Assembly (NCBI GenBank): GCA_033765145.1
Contig: JANRIH010000020.1
Span: 186,001 to 250,000 of the forward strand
DNA: 64,000 bases
Reading direction: 5' to 3'
From: JAGVSR01 sp033765145
GTDB taxonomy: Bacteria; Pseudomonadota; Alphaproteobacteria; Rhizobiales; Hyphomicrobiaceae
The stretch's first letter is position 1; each line of letters starts with the position of its first letter. The translations under genes were made by a program, and so were the position numbers. The notes under the pieces are model-generated. The model saw only the letters and a program-made list of their open reading frames with translations. It had not been told where the DNA came from and did not search any database. Shown in pieces: positions 35,668 through 43,482 of the stretch.

Positions 35668-37548
35668 TCACGATTGTTTCGCGTCGGGCACTTCACCCTT
35701 GCGCGGCTCCGCCCCTTCACCCTTGCGCGGCTCCGCCACGACCCGGATCGAAAGTTCCCGCAACTGCTTCGGTGACGCCTCGGAGGGGGCGCTCATCAAC
35801 AGGTCGGCCGCCTGCTGGTTCATGGGGAAGAGCGCCACCTCGCGCACGGTCTTGCAGTCGGTCAGAAGCATGACGATGCGCTCGATACCGGCGGCCATGC
35901 CGCCGTGCGGGGGCGCTCCGTACTGGAACGCGCGATAGAGGCCGCCGAAGCGATCCTCCACGTCCTTCTGGCTGAGGCCGGTGATCTCGAACGCCTTCAC
36001 CATCGTCTCGGGCACGTGATTGCGCACCGAGCCCGACGCGATCTCGTAGCCGTTGCAGACGATGTCGTACTGGTTCGCTTTCAATGCGAGGAGCGCGTCG
36101 CGGCCTTCTTGCTCTGCGGCTTCGAGGGCCGCGCGGCCGCCCTTCGGCATCGAGAACGGGTTGTGGGAGAAGTCGATCTTCTTGTCTTCTTCGTTCCATT
36201 CATAGAAGGGGAAGTCGACGATCCAGGCGAGCGCGAAGCGGCCTTCGTCGACGAGCTTCAGTTCGTGCCCGACGCGGTCGCGGGCGAGGCCGGCGAACTT
36301 ATAAAACTTCGCCGGATCGCCAGCGGTGAAGAAGGCCGCGTCTCCGGTCTTGAGACCCAACTGAGCTTGAATGGCCGACGCGCGTTCGGCTCCGATGTTC
36401 TTGGCGATCGGGCCGGCGCCGGCAGACCCTTCCTCGTCGCGCCAGAAGATGTAGCCCAGGCCCGGCTGCCCTTCACCCTGCGCCCAGGCATTCATGCGGT
36501 CGCAGAAGGCGCGCGACCCTCCGGTCGGCGCGGGGATCGCCCACACGCGGACCTTGGGGTCTTTCTCGATCATGCCGGCGAAGACTTTGAAGCCCGAGCC
36601 ACGGAAGTGCTCGGTCACGTCTGCCATTTCGATGGGGTTGCGGAGATCCGGCTTGTCCGAGCCGTATTTCGCGATGGCCGTGTCGTACGGGATGCGCGGC
36701 CAGCCGTTCGTCACCGGCTTGCCGTTTCCATATTCCTCGAACAATGACGTGAGGATCGGCTCCATCGTGGCGAAGATGTCCTCCTGTTCGACGAAGCTCA
36801 TCTCCACGTCCAACTGGTAGAACTCGCCCGGCAGGCGATCCGCGCGCGGGTCCTCGTCGCGGAAGCAGGGTGCGATCTGGAAGTAGCGATCGAAGCCCGA
36901 GACCATCAGCAGCTGCTTGTACTGCTGCGGCGCCTGGGGCAGCGCGTAGAACTTGCCGGGATGAATGCGCGAGGGCACCAGGAAGTCGCGCGCGCCCTCG
37001 GGCGACGAGGCGGTCAGAATGGGCGTCGGGAATTCGAAGAAGCCTGCGTCGTGCATGCGCGCGCGGATCGACTTCGTGATCGAAAGCCGCTTCATGATGA
37101 TGGCGTGCAGCGTCTCGCGGCGGAGGTCGAGGAAGCGATACTGGAGGCGGAGGTCCTCGGGGTAGTCCGGCTCGCCGAACACGGGGACCGGCAGTTCCTT
37201 CGCCTCTGAAAGGACTTCGATCTCGGTCGCATAGACTTCGATCTCGCCGGTTGCGAGGTCGGGATTGGTCGTGCCGTCGGGTCTGACGCGGACCGCTCCA
37301 TCGATGCGCACGACCCATTCGGAGCGCAGGCGCTCGGCGGTCTTGAAAGCGGCACTGTCGGGGTCGGCGACAACCTGCGTCAGGCCGTAGTGATCGCGGA
37401 GGTCGATAAAGAGCACGCCGCCGTGGTCGCGGACGCGGTGGACCCAGCCCGAGAGCCGAGCCGTGCGGTCGATGTCCGACTTCCGGAGCGCACCGCAAGT
37501 ATGGGACCGGTAGCGGTGGAGGGTGCCGCCACCTACTCCGCCCGACAT
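35668..37548 (-). CDS. aspS: Aspartyl-tRNA synthetase
   Basis: A 626-residue class II synthetase. The N-terminal OB-fold anticodon domain (LSGWVHRVRDHGGVLFIDLRDH), motif 2 (CFRDEDPRADR), the bacterial GAD insertion and motif 3 (GGMAAGIERIVMLL) are all visible. It charges tRNA-Asp. ATG 37548 follows GAGGG at good spacing; ATG 37587 would add 13 lysine-rich residues. The C-terminus carries an unusual charged tail of two 8-residue repeats (AEPRKGE-type). The FRG cassette lies immediately downstream on the same strand. Confidence 0.96.
   Translation of the reverse strand: MSGGVGGGTLHRYRSHTCGALRKSDIDRTARLSGWVHRVRDHGGVLFIDLRDHYGLTQVVADPDSAAFKTAERLRSEWVVRIDGAVRVRPDGTTNPDLATGEIEVYATEIEVLSEAKELPVPVFGEPDYPEDLRLQYRFLDLRRETLHAIIMKRLSITKSIRARMHDAGFFEFPTPILTASSPEGARDFLVPSRIHPGKFYALPQAPQQYKQLLMVSGFDRYFQIAPCFRDEDPRADRLPGEFYQLDVEMSFVEQEDIFATMEPILTSLFEEYGNGKPVTNGWPRIPYDTAIAKYGSDKPDLRNPIEMADVTEHFRGSGFKVFAGMIEKDPKVRVWAIPAPTGGSRAFCDRMNAWAQGEGQPGLGYIFWRDEEGSAGAGPIAKNIGAERASAIQAQLGLKTGDAAFFTAGDPAKFYKFAGLARDRVGHELKLVDEGRFALAWIVDFPFYEWNEEDKKIDFSHNPFSMPKGGRAALEAAEQEGRDALLALKANQYDIVCNGYEIASGSVRNHVPETMVKAFEITGLSQKDVEDRFGGLYRAFQYGAPPHGGMAAGIERIVMLLTDCKTVREVALFPMNQQAADLLMSAPSEASPKQLRELSIRVVAEPRKGEGAEPRKGEVPDAKQS
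35691..35738. repeat. 24-bp direct repeat (two copies) in the aspS 3' end
   Basis: Two adjacent 24-base units at 35691-35714 and 35715-35738 differ only at the last base. They encode the repeated AEPRKGE(G/V) tail of AspRS in frame. Confidence 0.9.
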
Positions 37549-37705
37549 CTCGGAACCCTCTGATTTCTTTGCTTTCTTTTCGGCCATGGCCTGTGCAATC
37601 CGCCCGCGTTGCGTCGTTCCGTTTCGAGGCGCGGACAAGCGCACGGGGTCGGCGGAAAGTCAAGATTCGCGGGCTTGGCGGGCGGTTCTATGCATGCGCA
37701 CGGCT

Positions 37706-37720
37706 TTAACCCGAAATTAA
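37706..37720. promoter_or_regulatory. Candidate CtrA-binding box
   Basis: A perfect TTAA-N7-TTAA (TTAACCCGAAATTAA) lies between divergent aspS and the 78-residue protein gene, 78 bases upstream of the latter's ATG. This is the full consensus for CtrA, the alphaproteobacterial cell-cycle regulator. It is the only complete match I noticed. Confidence 0.55.
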
Positions 37721-37797
37721 GCAAGTTCCGGCAACGATTCGGTAAGACGCGAGGTGAGCATTGTGGTGCCCGGTGCCGCGTCCGGAGGGTGACCGAG

Positions 37798-38034
37798 ATG
37801 AAAAGTGCGATGACCGCCGTGGAGGCGCTTTCGCGACTGGCGACCGAGCAGACAGCAAATGGCGGTATGGCGCCGGTGAACGAGCCCGAGCATCCCCTGG
37901 CTGCCGAACTCAGGAAAATCCTGAGCGAGCCCGAGAAGCACGATATCGGCAGCTATGCCAAGCTCGTCGAGCGCATCATGGCCGAGATGCACATGGCGAA
38001 GCCGACCTTCGCGCCGGGCCCGGACAAAGAATAG
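37798..38034 (+). CDS. Small hypothetical protein
   Basis: A 78-residue, largely helical acidic protein with no signal or membrane segment and no family I recognise. ATG 37798 has GGAGGG nine bases upstream; the frame continues upstream to 37609 but that part is basic and crosses the CtrA-like box. The box placement suggests cell-cycle control, which is inference. Confidence 0.65.
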   Translation: MKSAMTAVEALSRLATEQTANGGMAPVNEPEHPLAAELRKILSEPEKHDIGSYAKLVERIMAEMHMAKPTFAPGPDKE

Positions 38035-38071
38035 CGCTCGCGGCGCGAGGCGCCGACCTAAGCACTTCCGC

Positions 38072-39373
38072 TCAAACGACGAAGAAATCCGCGGCTGTCA
38101 GCGCTGCCTTGTTCGACAGCACGGCGAACTGCGTCGCGCCGCCCGCGACGTTGCCGTTCGTGTCGTAGAAAAGCGCGCCGGTCGTGGTGCTATAGATGAT
38201 GCGATCGTTCGCATCCGTCGCCGCGCCTGACGCGTTGGCCTTGAAGAACGCGGCATTGAGTGCGCCATTGGCCAACAGCGTGAACACGCCACTGCCGGTA
38301 TTCTCAAGCCGGATCGTATCCTGCGGCACGCTGAAATCCGTGATGGTATCGCGGTTCGACGTGGCGTTGAGCGCGGTGTTGAAAAGGAAGCTGTCGGTGT
38401 TCGCGCCGCCTGTCAGGATGTCGTTTCCGAGGTGGCCGTTGATCGTGTTCTTGCCGGCATTGCCGGTGATTGTGTTCGCGATGGTGTTGCCGGTGCCGGT
38501 GATGTCGACCGAGCCCAATAGGCGCAGGCTGCTCGCGCCGCCACCGAGTGTCGCCGACGCGGACGAATAGATCGTGCTCCAGCCGACGAGATCGACTTTT
38601 GCGTTCAACGCCCCGCCGATGATGGACACGGACACCGGGGCCGTGAGCCCGCCGCCCGAGAACGTCACGGTTCCCGTCGTCGTCGTGACGCCGACGCTAT
38701 AGCCGCCGGCTGTTTCCGTGACGTCCGTGCCGAGTGTCGTTGCTCCCGATTTGACGGTCACGGTGACGCCCGAACGCGCTTCGCCGACATCGTAGAACTT
38801 GTCATTGTCGCGGTCGGTGTAGGCGACGCCCGTCACGTAGAACTTGGCGCCCGACGTCGCGAAATTCTCAGTCGCCATGACGGCGTTCCAGTTCCGGCCG
38901 CCGGACGTGAAGACGCCCGTCGTGATCCCTGTTCCGAGCTCACGGAAATAGTCTTCGAGGATGTTGGTGCGGTGGCCGGGGCTCAGAAACAGGTTCTCAT
39001 GCAGTTCGATCGTCGTCAGGGTGACGTTGGGCGTGCCGGTCGTGCCGGACCACGCGATGTTCTCGCCCCAGGTCCAGTTGCCTGTGAAGGCGTAACCGGA
39101 CTGCGTCATGCGCGTCCCGGCCGAGGAGCCGCCTGCGCCGGTATGGGAGAAGTTGTCGGTGTTGATCATCCAGACGCTGTGCTTGCGCGCGGAATCCACC
39201 AGATAGCCGTTCGGCGCCAGAGGTTGCATCGGCCGCGAACTCAGCGTGCCGGGCGCCAATCCCTCGTTGAGCGAGATACCGTATCGGACCGCCTCGGCCG
39301 CCGGGTCGAGACGGGCGCGGTTCACTAGCTCCAGGAGCAGCTGTTCATTGGCGGTCAATGGGACTTGGGCCAC
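38072..39373 (-). CDS. CAP-domain (SCP/PR-1) protein with RTX-type C-terminus
   Basis: A 433-residue protein. Residues 1-170 form a CAP/SCP domain: LVNRARLDP, ARKHSVWMINTDNFSHTG, WGENIAWSG and the HENLFLSPGHRTNIL signature with its conserved histidine. Residues about 175-260 resemble a Sdr-type beta module (DRDNDKFYDVGEARSGVTVTV). The end (about 295-433) has RTX nonapeptides (GHLGNDILTGG) and a final module ending LTAADFFVV. No Sec signal peptide is present, so type I secretion is likely. GTG 39373 is the start (MAQVPLTANEQLLLELVNRAR). The final module is closely related to that of the ELWxxDGT protein at 51039. Confidence 0.85.
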   Translation of the reverse strand: MAQVPLTANEQLLLELVNRARLDPAAEAVRYGISLNEGLAPGTLSSRPMQPLAPNGYLVDSARKHSVWMINTDNFSHTGAGGSSAGTRMTQSGYAFTGNWTWGENIAWSGTTGTPNVTLTTIELHENLFLSPGHRTNILEDYFRELGTGITTGVFTSGGRNWNAVMATENFATSGAKFYVTGVAYTDRDNDKFYDVGEARSGVTVTVKSGATTLGTDVTETAGGYSVGVTTTTGTVTFSGGGLTAPVSVSIIGGALNAKVDLVGWSTIYSSASATLGGGASSLRLLGSVDITGTGNTIANTITGNAGKNTINGHLGNDILTGGANTDSFLFNTALNATSNRDTITDFSVPQDTIRLENTGSGVFTLLANGALNAAFFKANASGAATDANDRIIYSTTTGALFYDTNGNVAGGATQFAVLSNKAALTAADFFVV

Positions 39374-39474
39374 GACGGTTCTCGCTCCGTTTGAGGTCAG
39401 GGCGGCAGACTGCCTTCCGGGCCGTTCACAACCCGTCGCCGAGGATGGTTAAGACTCAAGGCAAAAAACTTAAT

Positions 39475-39490
39475 GTAACCAATGCGTTAC
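39475..39490. promoter_or_regulatory. GTAAC-N6-GTTAC palindrome, possible operator
   Basis: A perfect 5-bp inverted repeat with six-base spacer lies in the A/T-rich intergenic region between the divergent CAP-RTX gene and rnd. A second partial inverted pair (GGTTAAG / CTTAA) flanks it at 39448. No regulator is known for it. Confidence 0.3.
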
Positions 39491-39556
39491 TATTTGCCTC
39501 AACTCCGCGCAGCAGATCGGCTTTTCTTCGTGACGTTCTGATGTATACCGACCTCC

Positions 39557-40729
39557 ATGCGCTGCATCACAACCACAGATGAACTCGCGGTGTTTTGCCG
39601 TGACCTCGCGAACCAGGACTTCGTGACGGTCGACACCGAGTTCATGCGCGAACAGACATTCTGGCCGGAACTGTGCCTCATCCAGATCGCCGCCGATGGG
39701 CAGGAGGCGATCGTCGATCCCATGGCGGGGCGAATCGATCTCGGCCCATTCTACGAGCTGATGGCCAACGACCGTGTGACCAAAGTGTTCCACGCGGCCC
39801 GGCAAGACATAGAGATCATCTATTCGGGCGCGCGCCTCGTCCCGAACCCCATCTTCGACACGCAGGTCGCGGCCTCGGTGTGCGGCTTCGGCGACAGCGT
39901 CAGCTACGTCAACCTCGTCCGGGAAATCACGGGGCAGGATCTCGACAAGAGTTCCCGCTTCACGGACTGGAGCCGGCGGCCGCTCAGCGAAAAGCAACTC
40001 GTCTATGCGCTCGGGGACGTGACGCACTTGAGGGATGTCTATCGACACCTCAAGTCCGAGCTCGAAAAATTCAATCGCGAGTCGTGGCTCGACGAGGAAA
40101 TGGCCGAACTCAAGAACCCGTCGACCTACCTGACGCATCCCGAAGATGCCTGGAAGCGTCTCAAGATGCGGGTCAGGAACCGCAAGTCGTTTGCCGTCCT
40201 CATCGAACTCGCGGCCTGGCGGGAGCGGGTCGCGCAATCGTCGAACGTGCCGCGCAATCGCGTGCTTCGCGACGAGGCGCTCTACGACATCGCGAACCAG
40301 ATGCCGACGTCGACCGAACAACTCGCGGGGCTCAGGACCTTGAGCGATGGTTTCTCGCGCTCGGCTCGCGCGCGGGAGATCATCGAAGCCGTCAATCGCG
40401 GGCTCGAGCGGGACCCGAAGGCGCTTCCCGCGCAATCCAACGCGCGGCCCGTTTCGGCGGAAGCGGGCGCCACGGTCGAGCTTCTGAAGGTGCTGTTGAA
40501 GTCGGCCGCGGCCCGGCACCGCGTCGCGCCGCGCATGATTGCAGATACCGAGGATCTCGAACGGATCGCTGCCGAGCACGAACCGGATGTTCTGGCGCTC
40601 CGGGGCTGGCGCCGCGACCTCTTCGGCGAGGACGCGCTGCGGCTCAAACGCGGCGAGCTTGCGCTTTCGCTTTCGGGCGGCGAAGTCATCGTGCTACCCG
40701 CGAAATCGCCGGCCAAGGTACCGGCCTAG
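39557..40729 (+). CDS. rnd: Ribonuclease D
   Basis: A 390-residue 3'-5' exoribonuclease that by family matures tRNA and other small RNAs. The DEDDy catalytic residues are visible: Asp26 and Glu28 (TVDTEFM), Asp84 (AARQDIE), and Tyr150 with Asp154 (VYALGDVTHL). An HRDC-type helical domain follows at about 200-290. Its stop codon lies inside a palindromic intergenic element. aspS and rnd are neighbours in many relatives; here two other genes stand between. Confidence 0.95.
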   Translation: MRCITTTDELAVFCRDLANQDFVTVDTEFMREQTFWPELCLIQIAADGQEAIVDPMAGRIDLGPFYELMANDRVTKVFHAARQDIEIIYSGARLVPNPIFDTQVAASVCGFGDSVSYVNLVREITGQDLDKSSRFTDWSRRPLSEKQLVYALGDVTHLRDVYRHLKSELEKFNRESWLDEEMAELKNPSTYLTHPEDAWKRLKMRVRNRKSFAVLIELAAWRERVAQSSNVPRNRVLRDEALYDIANQMPTSTEQLAGLRTLSDGFSRSARAREIIEAVNRGLERDPKALPAQSNARPVSAEAGATVELLKVLLKSAAARHRVAPRMIADTEDLERIAAEHEPDVLALRGWRRDLFGEDALRLKRGELALSLSGGEVIVLPAKSPAKVPA

Positions 40730-40841
40730 AGCGCGTCAGTCTTTGATAGAATTGGCGACGCGCTCTAGCTTTTTGTTTTGACCGACGATTCACGCTTCGG
40801 ACTGATTGGGTCCGAAGCGATCGTGGCCTAGAGCGCGTCAG
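40726..40841. repeat. Palindromic intergenic repeat element between rnd and dnaJ
   Basis: The element begins and ends with the same 13-base sequence (CTAGAGCGCGTCA at 40726 and 40828). It contains two hairpins: TAGAGCGCGTC at 40727-40737 pairs perfectly with GACGCGCTCTA at 40757-40767 and is followed by CTTTTTGTTTTG; then CGCTTCGGA pairs with TCCGAAGCG around 40793-40819. The first hairpin plus T run works as a terminator for rnd. The rnd stop and the dnaJ stop both lie within it. The layout resembles small dispersed elements known in Hyphomicrobiales. Confidence 0.75.
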
Positions 40842-41752
40842 CGCCGCCCCGGATCGTAGGGGTGTTTTTCGCGCCATTTCGCCATGAACGTCGCGAGGTC
40901 GTCGTCGATCTCCTGCGGGAGCACGATGCGCACCGTCACGAACTGATCGCCGGGCGCGCCACCCGGTTGTGGGGATATTCCTTTGCCCTTGAGGCGGAAG
41001 ACCCGACCGGCGCTCGTGCCCGGCGGGATCGTCAACTGCACGCGACCCGTGATGGTCGGCACATCCACCTTCGCGCCGAGCACGGCCTCGTCGAGCGAGA
41101 CGGGAAGCTCGTGATGGATGTCATTGCCCTGGCGCTTCAACGTCGGATGCGATTTGATCCGGACCTCGATCAGCGCGTCGCCCGCCGCACCGCCGTTCGG
41201 GCTCGGCTGACCCTTGCCCTTGAGCCGCAACGTCTGTCCTTCGATCACGCCCGCTGGAACAGCGATGTCGAGCATGCCGCCGCCGGGCAGTGTCACCCGC
41301 TTTTTCGCACCGGTCGCGGCTTCGAGAAACTCGACATCCAACGTGTAGCGCGTGTCTTGTCCCTTCTGGGGGCCGCGTGCGCGTTGCGAGCGGCCTTCGG
41401 AGCGGAATGCGGAAAAGATGTCCGCGAAGGGGTCGTCGCTATCGAAGACAGTGCTCGAGCTGCCCCGTCCGCCGAAGCCTCCGAAGCCGCCTCCGAAACC
41501 TGCGCCGGCGCCCGCAGCGCTCCGCCGTGGCTCGCCGTTGGCATCGATCTCGCCGCGGTCGTACCGGCGGCGGTTTTCTGGATCACCGATGATCGTGTTG
41601 GCAGCCGTGACCTTCTTGAACCGCTCCTCGGCACCCGGCTCCTTGTTGCGATCGGGATGGAGTTCGTTCACGAGGCGGAGGAATCGGCGGCGTATCTCGT
41701 CGTCCGTTGCCGTGCGGCTCACGCCCAGAATCTGATAGGGATCGTCGGCCAT
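40838..41752 (-). CDS. CbpA-like J-domain co-chaperone
   Basis: A 304-residue type II (zinc-finger-less) DnaJ homologue. The J-domain spans residues 1-65 with HPD at 32-34, followed by a Gly/Phe linker (GAGAGFGGGFGGFGG) near 80-95 and two C-terminal peptide-binding beta domains (VTLPGGGMLDIAVPAGVIEG, then VQLTIPPGTSAGRVFRLKGKG). By family it stimulates DnaK ATPase. ATG 41752 fits; the stop lies in the palindromic repeat. Confidence 0.93.
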   Translation of the reverse strand: MADDPYQILGVSRTATDDEIRRRFLRLVNELHPDRNKEPGAEERFKKVTAANTIIGDPENRRRYDRGEIDANGEPRRSAAGAGAGFGGGFGGFGGRGSSSTVFDSDDPFADIFSAFRSEGRSQRARGPQKGQDTRYTLDVEFLEAATGAKKRVTLPGGGMLDIAVPAGVIEGQTLRLKGKGQPSPNGGAAGDALIEVRIKSHPTLKRQGNDIHHELPVSLDEAVLGAKVDVPTITGRVQLTIPPGTSAGRVFRLKGKGISPQPGGAPGDQFVTVRIVLPQEIDDDLATFMAKWREKHPYDPGRR

Positions 41753-41901
41753 TATCCGCCTGATTTGCCGTCGCACGCGGCGGGCACTGCCCCCGGACGA
41801 GCGATGTTGACGCTGAAGTCTAGCAGAGATTCCGTCATTGCCAGGGCGGACAATCGATGGCGAGCTGTTCGCTCATTCAGCCAATTCCTGCCGAAACCGG
41901 A

Positions 41902-43437
41902 CTAACCGCGCACGATCTCACCCTTGAGACCCAAGAGTTCCGCGAACGACTCGAAACGCCGCTGCAGGCGTTCGCCGTCCAGGTCGCCGTACTGGCGCGG
42001 CAGCGTCAGAACGACTTTCCCTTCGGCGTAGGTCAGGGTGGTCTCGTCGATGACCCCCGCCTGCCCGATCGAGACCATATGGGCCGCACGGAGTGCTGCA
42101 CCAAGGATGCGCGCGCGGCGAACGAGCCGCCGGTCGGCGATTTTCGTCAGAAGCTCGGGCAGGCCGCGCGTGGCGGTCTCCTCGGGACCAACGTGGCGGA
42201 AATAGACGGTCAACGCCAGGAAGATGCGGCCGGGGTGGTCGATGCCGGCGAGTGCTGAATGAGCGATCTTGTCGAGGCTTTGTTCGCCGCGATAGTCGGG
42301 ATGCGCGCGCCATCCGATGTCGGACAACAGGCAAGCGGCGTGGCGAAGCCGGCGTTCGGCGGGACTTTCCAAAGGGCCGGGGGGCACGAAAATCTGATCG
42401 GTCCACTCGCAGAGTTCGTGCGCATGGGCCGGAGATCGCGATCGGATGCGGGCATATTCACCGCAGAAGGTCAGCAGGGGATCCTTGGCGCGTTCGGCCG
42501 GTGGCAAGAGACCGTAGATCAATCCCTCGCGCACGCCGTAGACCGAGAACACCACCGCCGACGGCTGGAGATACTTGAGAAGCCGTTCCAGCACGAGCGC
42601 GCCGTAGGGAAGTGCTTCACGCCGGGCGCGCGCCACCTCGTCGATGCCGCGGAGCTGCGTCACCTTCCGGGCGCGTCGGACCATCTCGCAGAATTCGATC
42701 ATCTCACTGCGCGGCACCGCATAACCCTGCATGATGCGCAGCGGATAGCGCGCGTGTTCCATGTGAAGCTTTGCGAGCGAGCGCCACGTTCCGCCGACGG
42801 CGTAGAATGCGCGACCGCGGCCCTTTGTCAGCCACGGCAATTTTGCGATTTCCGCATCGGCGATCTCGACGGCGAGTTCGGGACGGTTTTCTGTCTGGTC
42901 GATAAGACGCAATCCGCCGAGCGGGAGCGTCGCAGCGTCGTTCAGTTCGTCCTTGTAGATGTCGATCAATTCGAGGCTGCCTCCGCCGAGGTCACCGGCC
43001 ATTCCGTCCGGGTCCATGAAGCCCATACGAATGCCCTGGGCAGCAAGAAGCGCTTCCTTTTCGCCCGACAGGATGTCGATCTTTGTGCCCGACGCCTTTT
43101 CTCCGCGCGCGATGAACTCGGGCCCGTTCGCCGCGTCGCGCACCGCCGCCGTCGCGAAGGCGCGCAGGTTCTTCACCTTCAGGACGCGCGCAATGGCGCG
43201 GAACCGCGTCAAGGCGAGCAGCGCGCGCGCAATCCCATCGTCGCCGAGGCGGCCGGTCGTGGCGATGCCGCGGCCGAGACCGCACAAGACCTTCTCGTTG
43301 AAGACGGGTGTCGGAGAACGGACCGCGCCCTCGTAGATCACGAGGCGGACGGAGTTCGAGCCGATGTCGATGACTCCGAGTGGCTCGAGGCCGTCCATCT
43401 GTGCCCGAGCCTGGAACACCTGCATCGCGGTCGTCAC
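41902..43437 (-). CDS. ppx: Exopolyphosphatase Ppx/GppA
   Basis: A 511-residue actin-fold phosphatase degrading inorganic polyphosphate. N-terminal GVIDIGSNSVRLVIY and GDLGGGSLELIDI are the phosphate-binding motifs; ATAAVRDA and SGEKEALLAAQGI are family signatures, and the C-terminal ~190 residues contain an HD-type helical region. GTG 43437 has AAGGTGG upstream; ATG 43425 is an in-frame alternative. The gene follows ppk by about 45 bases, so making and breaking of polyphosphate are encoded together. Confidence 0.93.
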   Translation of the reverse strand: MTTAMQVFQARAQMDGLEPLGVIDIGSNSVRLVIYEGAVRSPTPVFNEKVLCGLGRGIATTGRLGDDGIARALLALTRFRAIARVLKVKNLRAFATAAVRDAANGPEFIARGEKASGTKIDILSGEKEALLAAQGIRMGFMDPDGMAGDLGGGSLELIDIYKDELNDAATLPLGGLRLIDQTENRPELAVEIADAEIAKLPWLTKGRGRAFYAVGGTWRSLAKLHMEHARYPLRIMQGYAVPRSEMIEFCEMVRRARKVTQLRGIDEVARARREALPYGALVLERLLKYLQPSAVVFSVYGVREGLIYGLLPPAERAKDPLLTFCGEYARIRSRSPAHAHELCEWTDQIFVPPGPLESPAERRLRHAACLLSDIGWRAHPDYRGEQSLDKIAHSALAGIDHPGRIFLALTVYFRHVGPEETATRGLPELLTKIADRRLVRRARILGAALRAAHMVSIGQAGVIDETTLTYAEGKVVLTLPRQYGDLDGERLQRRFESFAELLGLKGEIVRG

Positions 43438-43482
43438 GAGGCCACCTTTTCCATCCCCGAGCGCAGGCTCATACGTTTCTCT

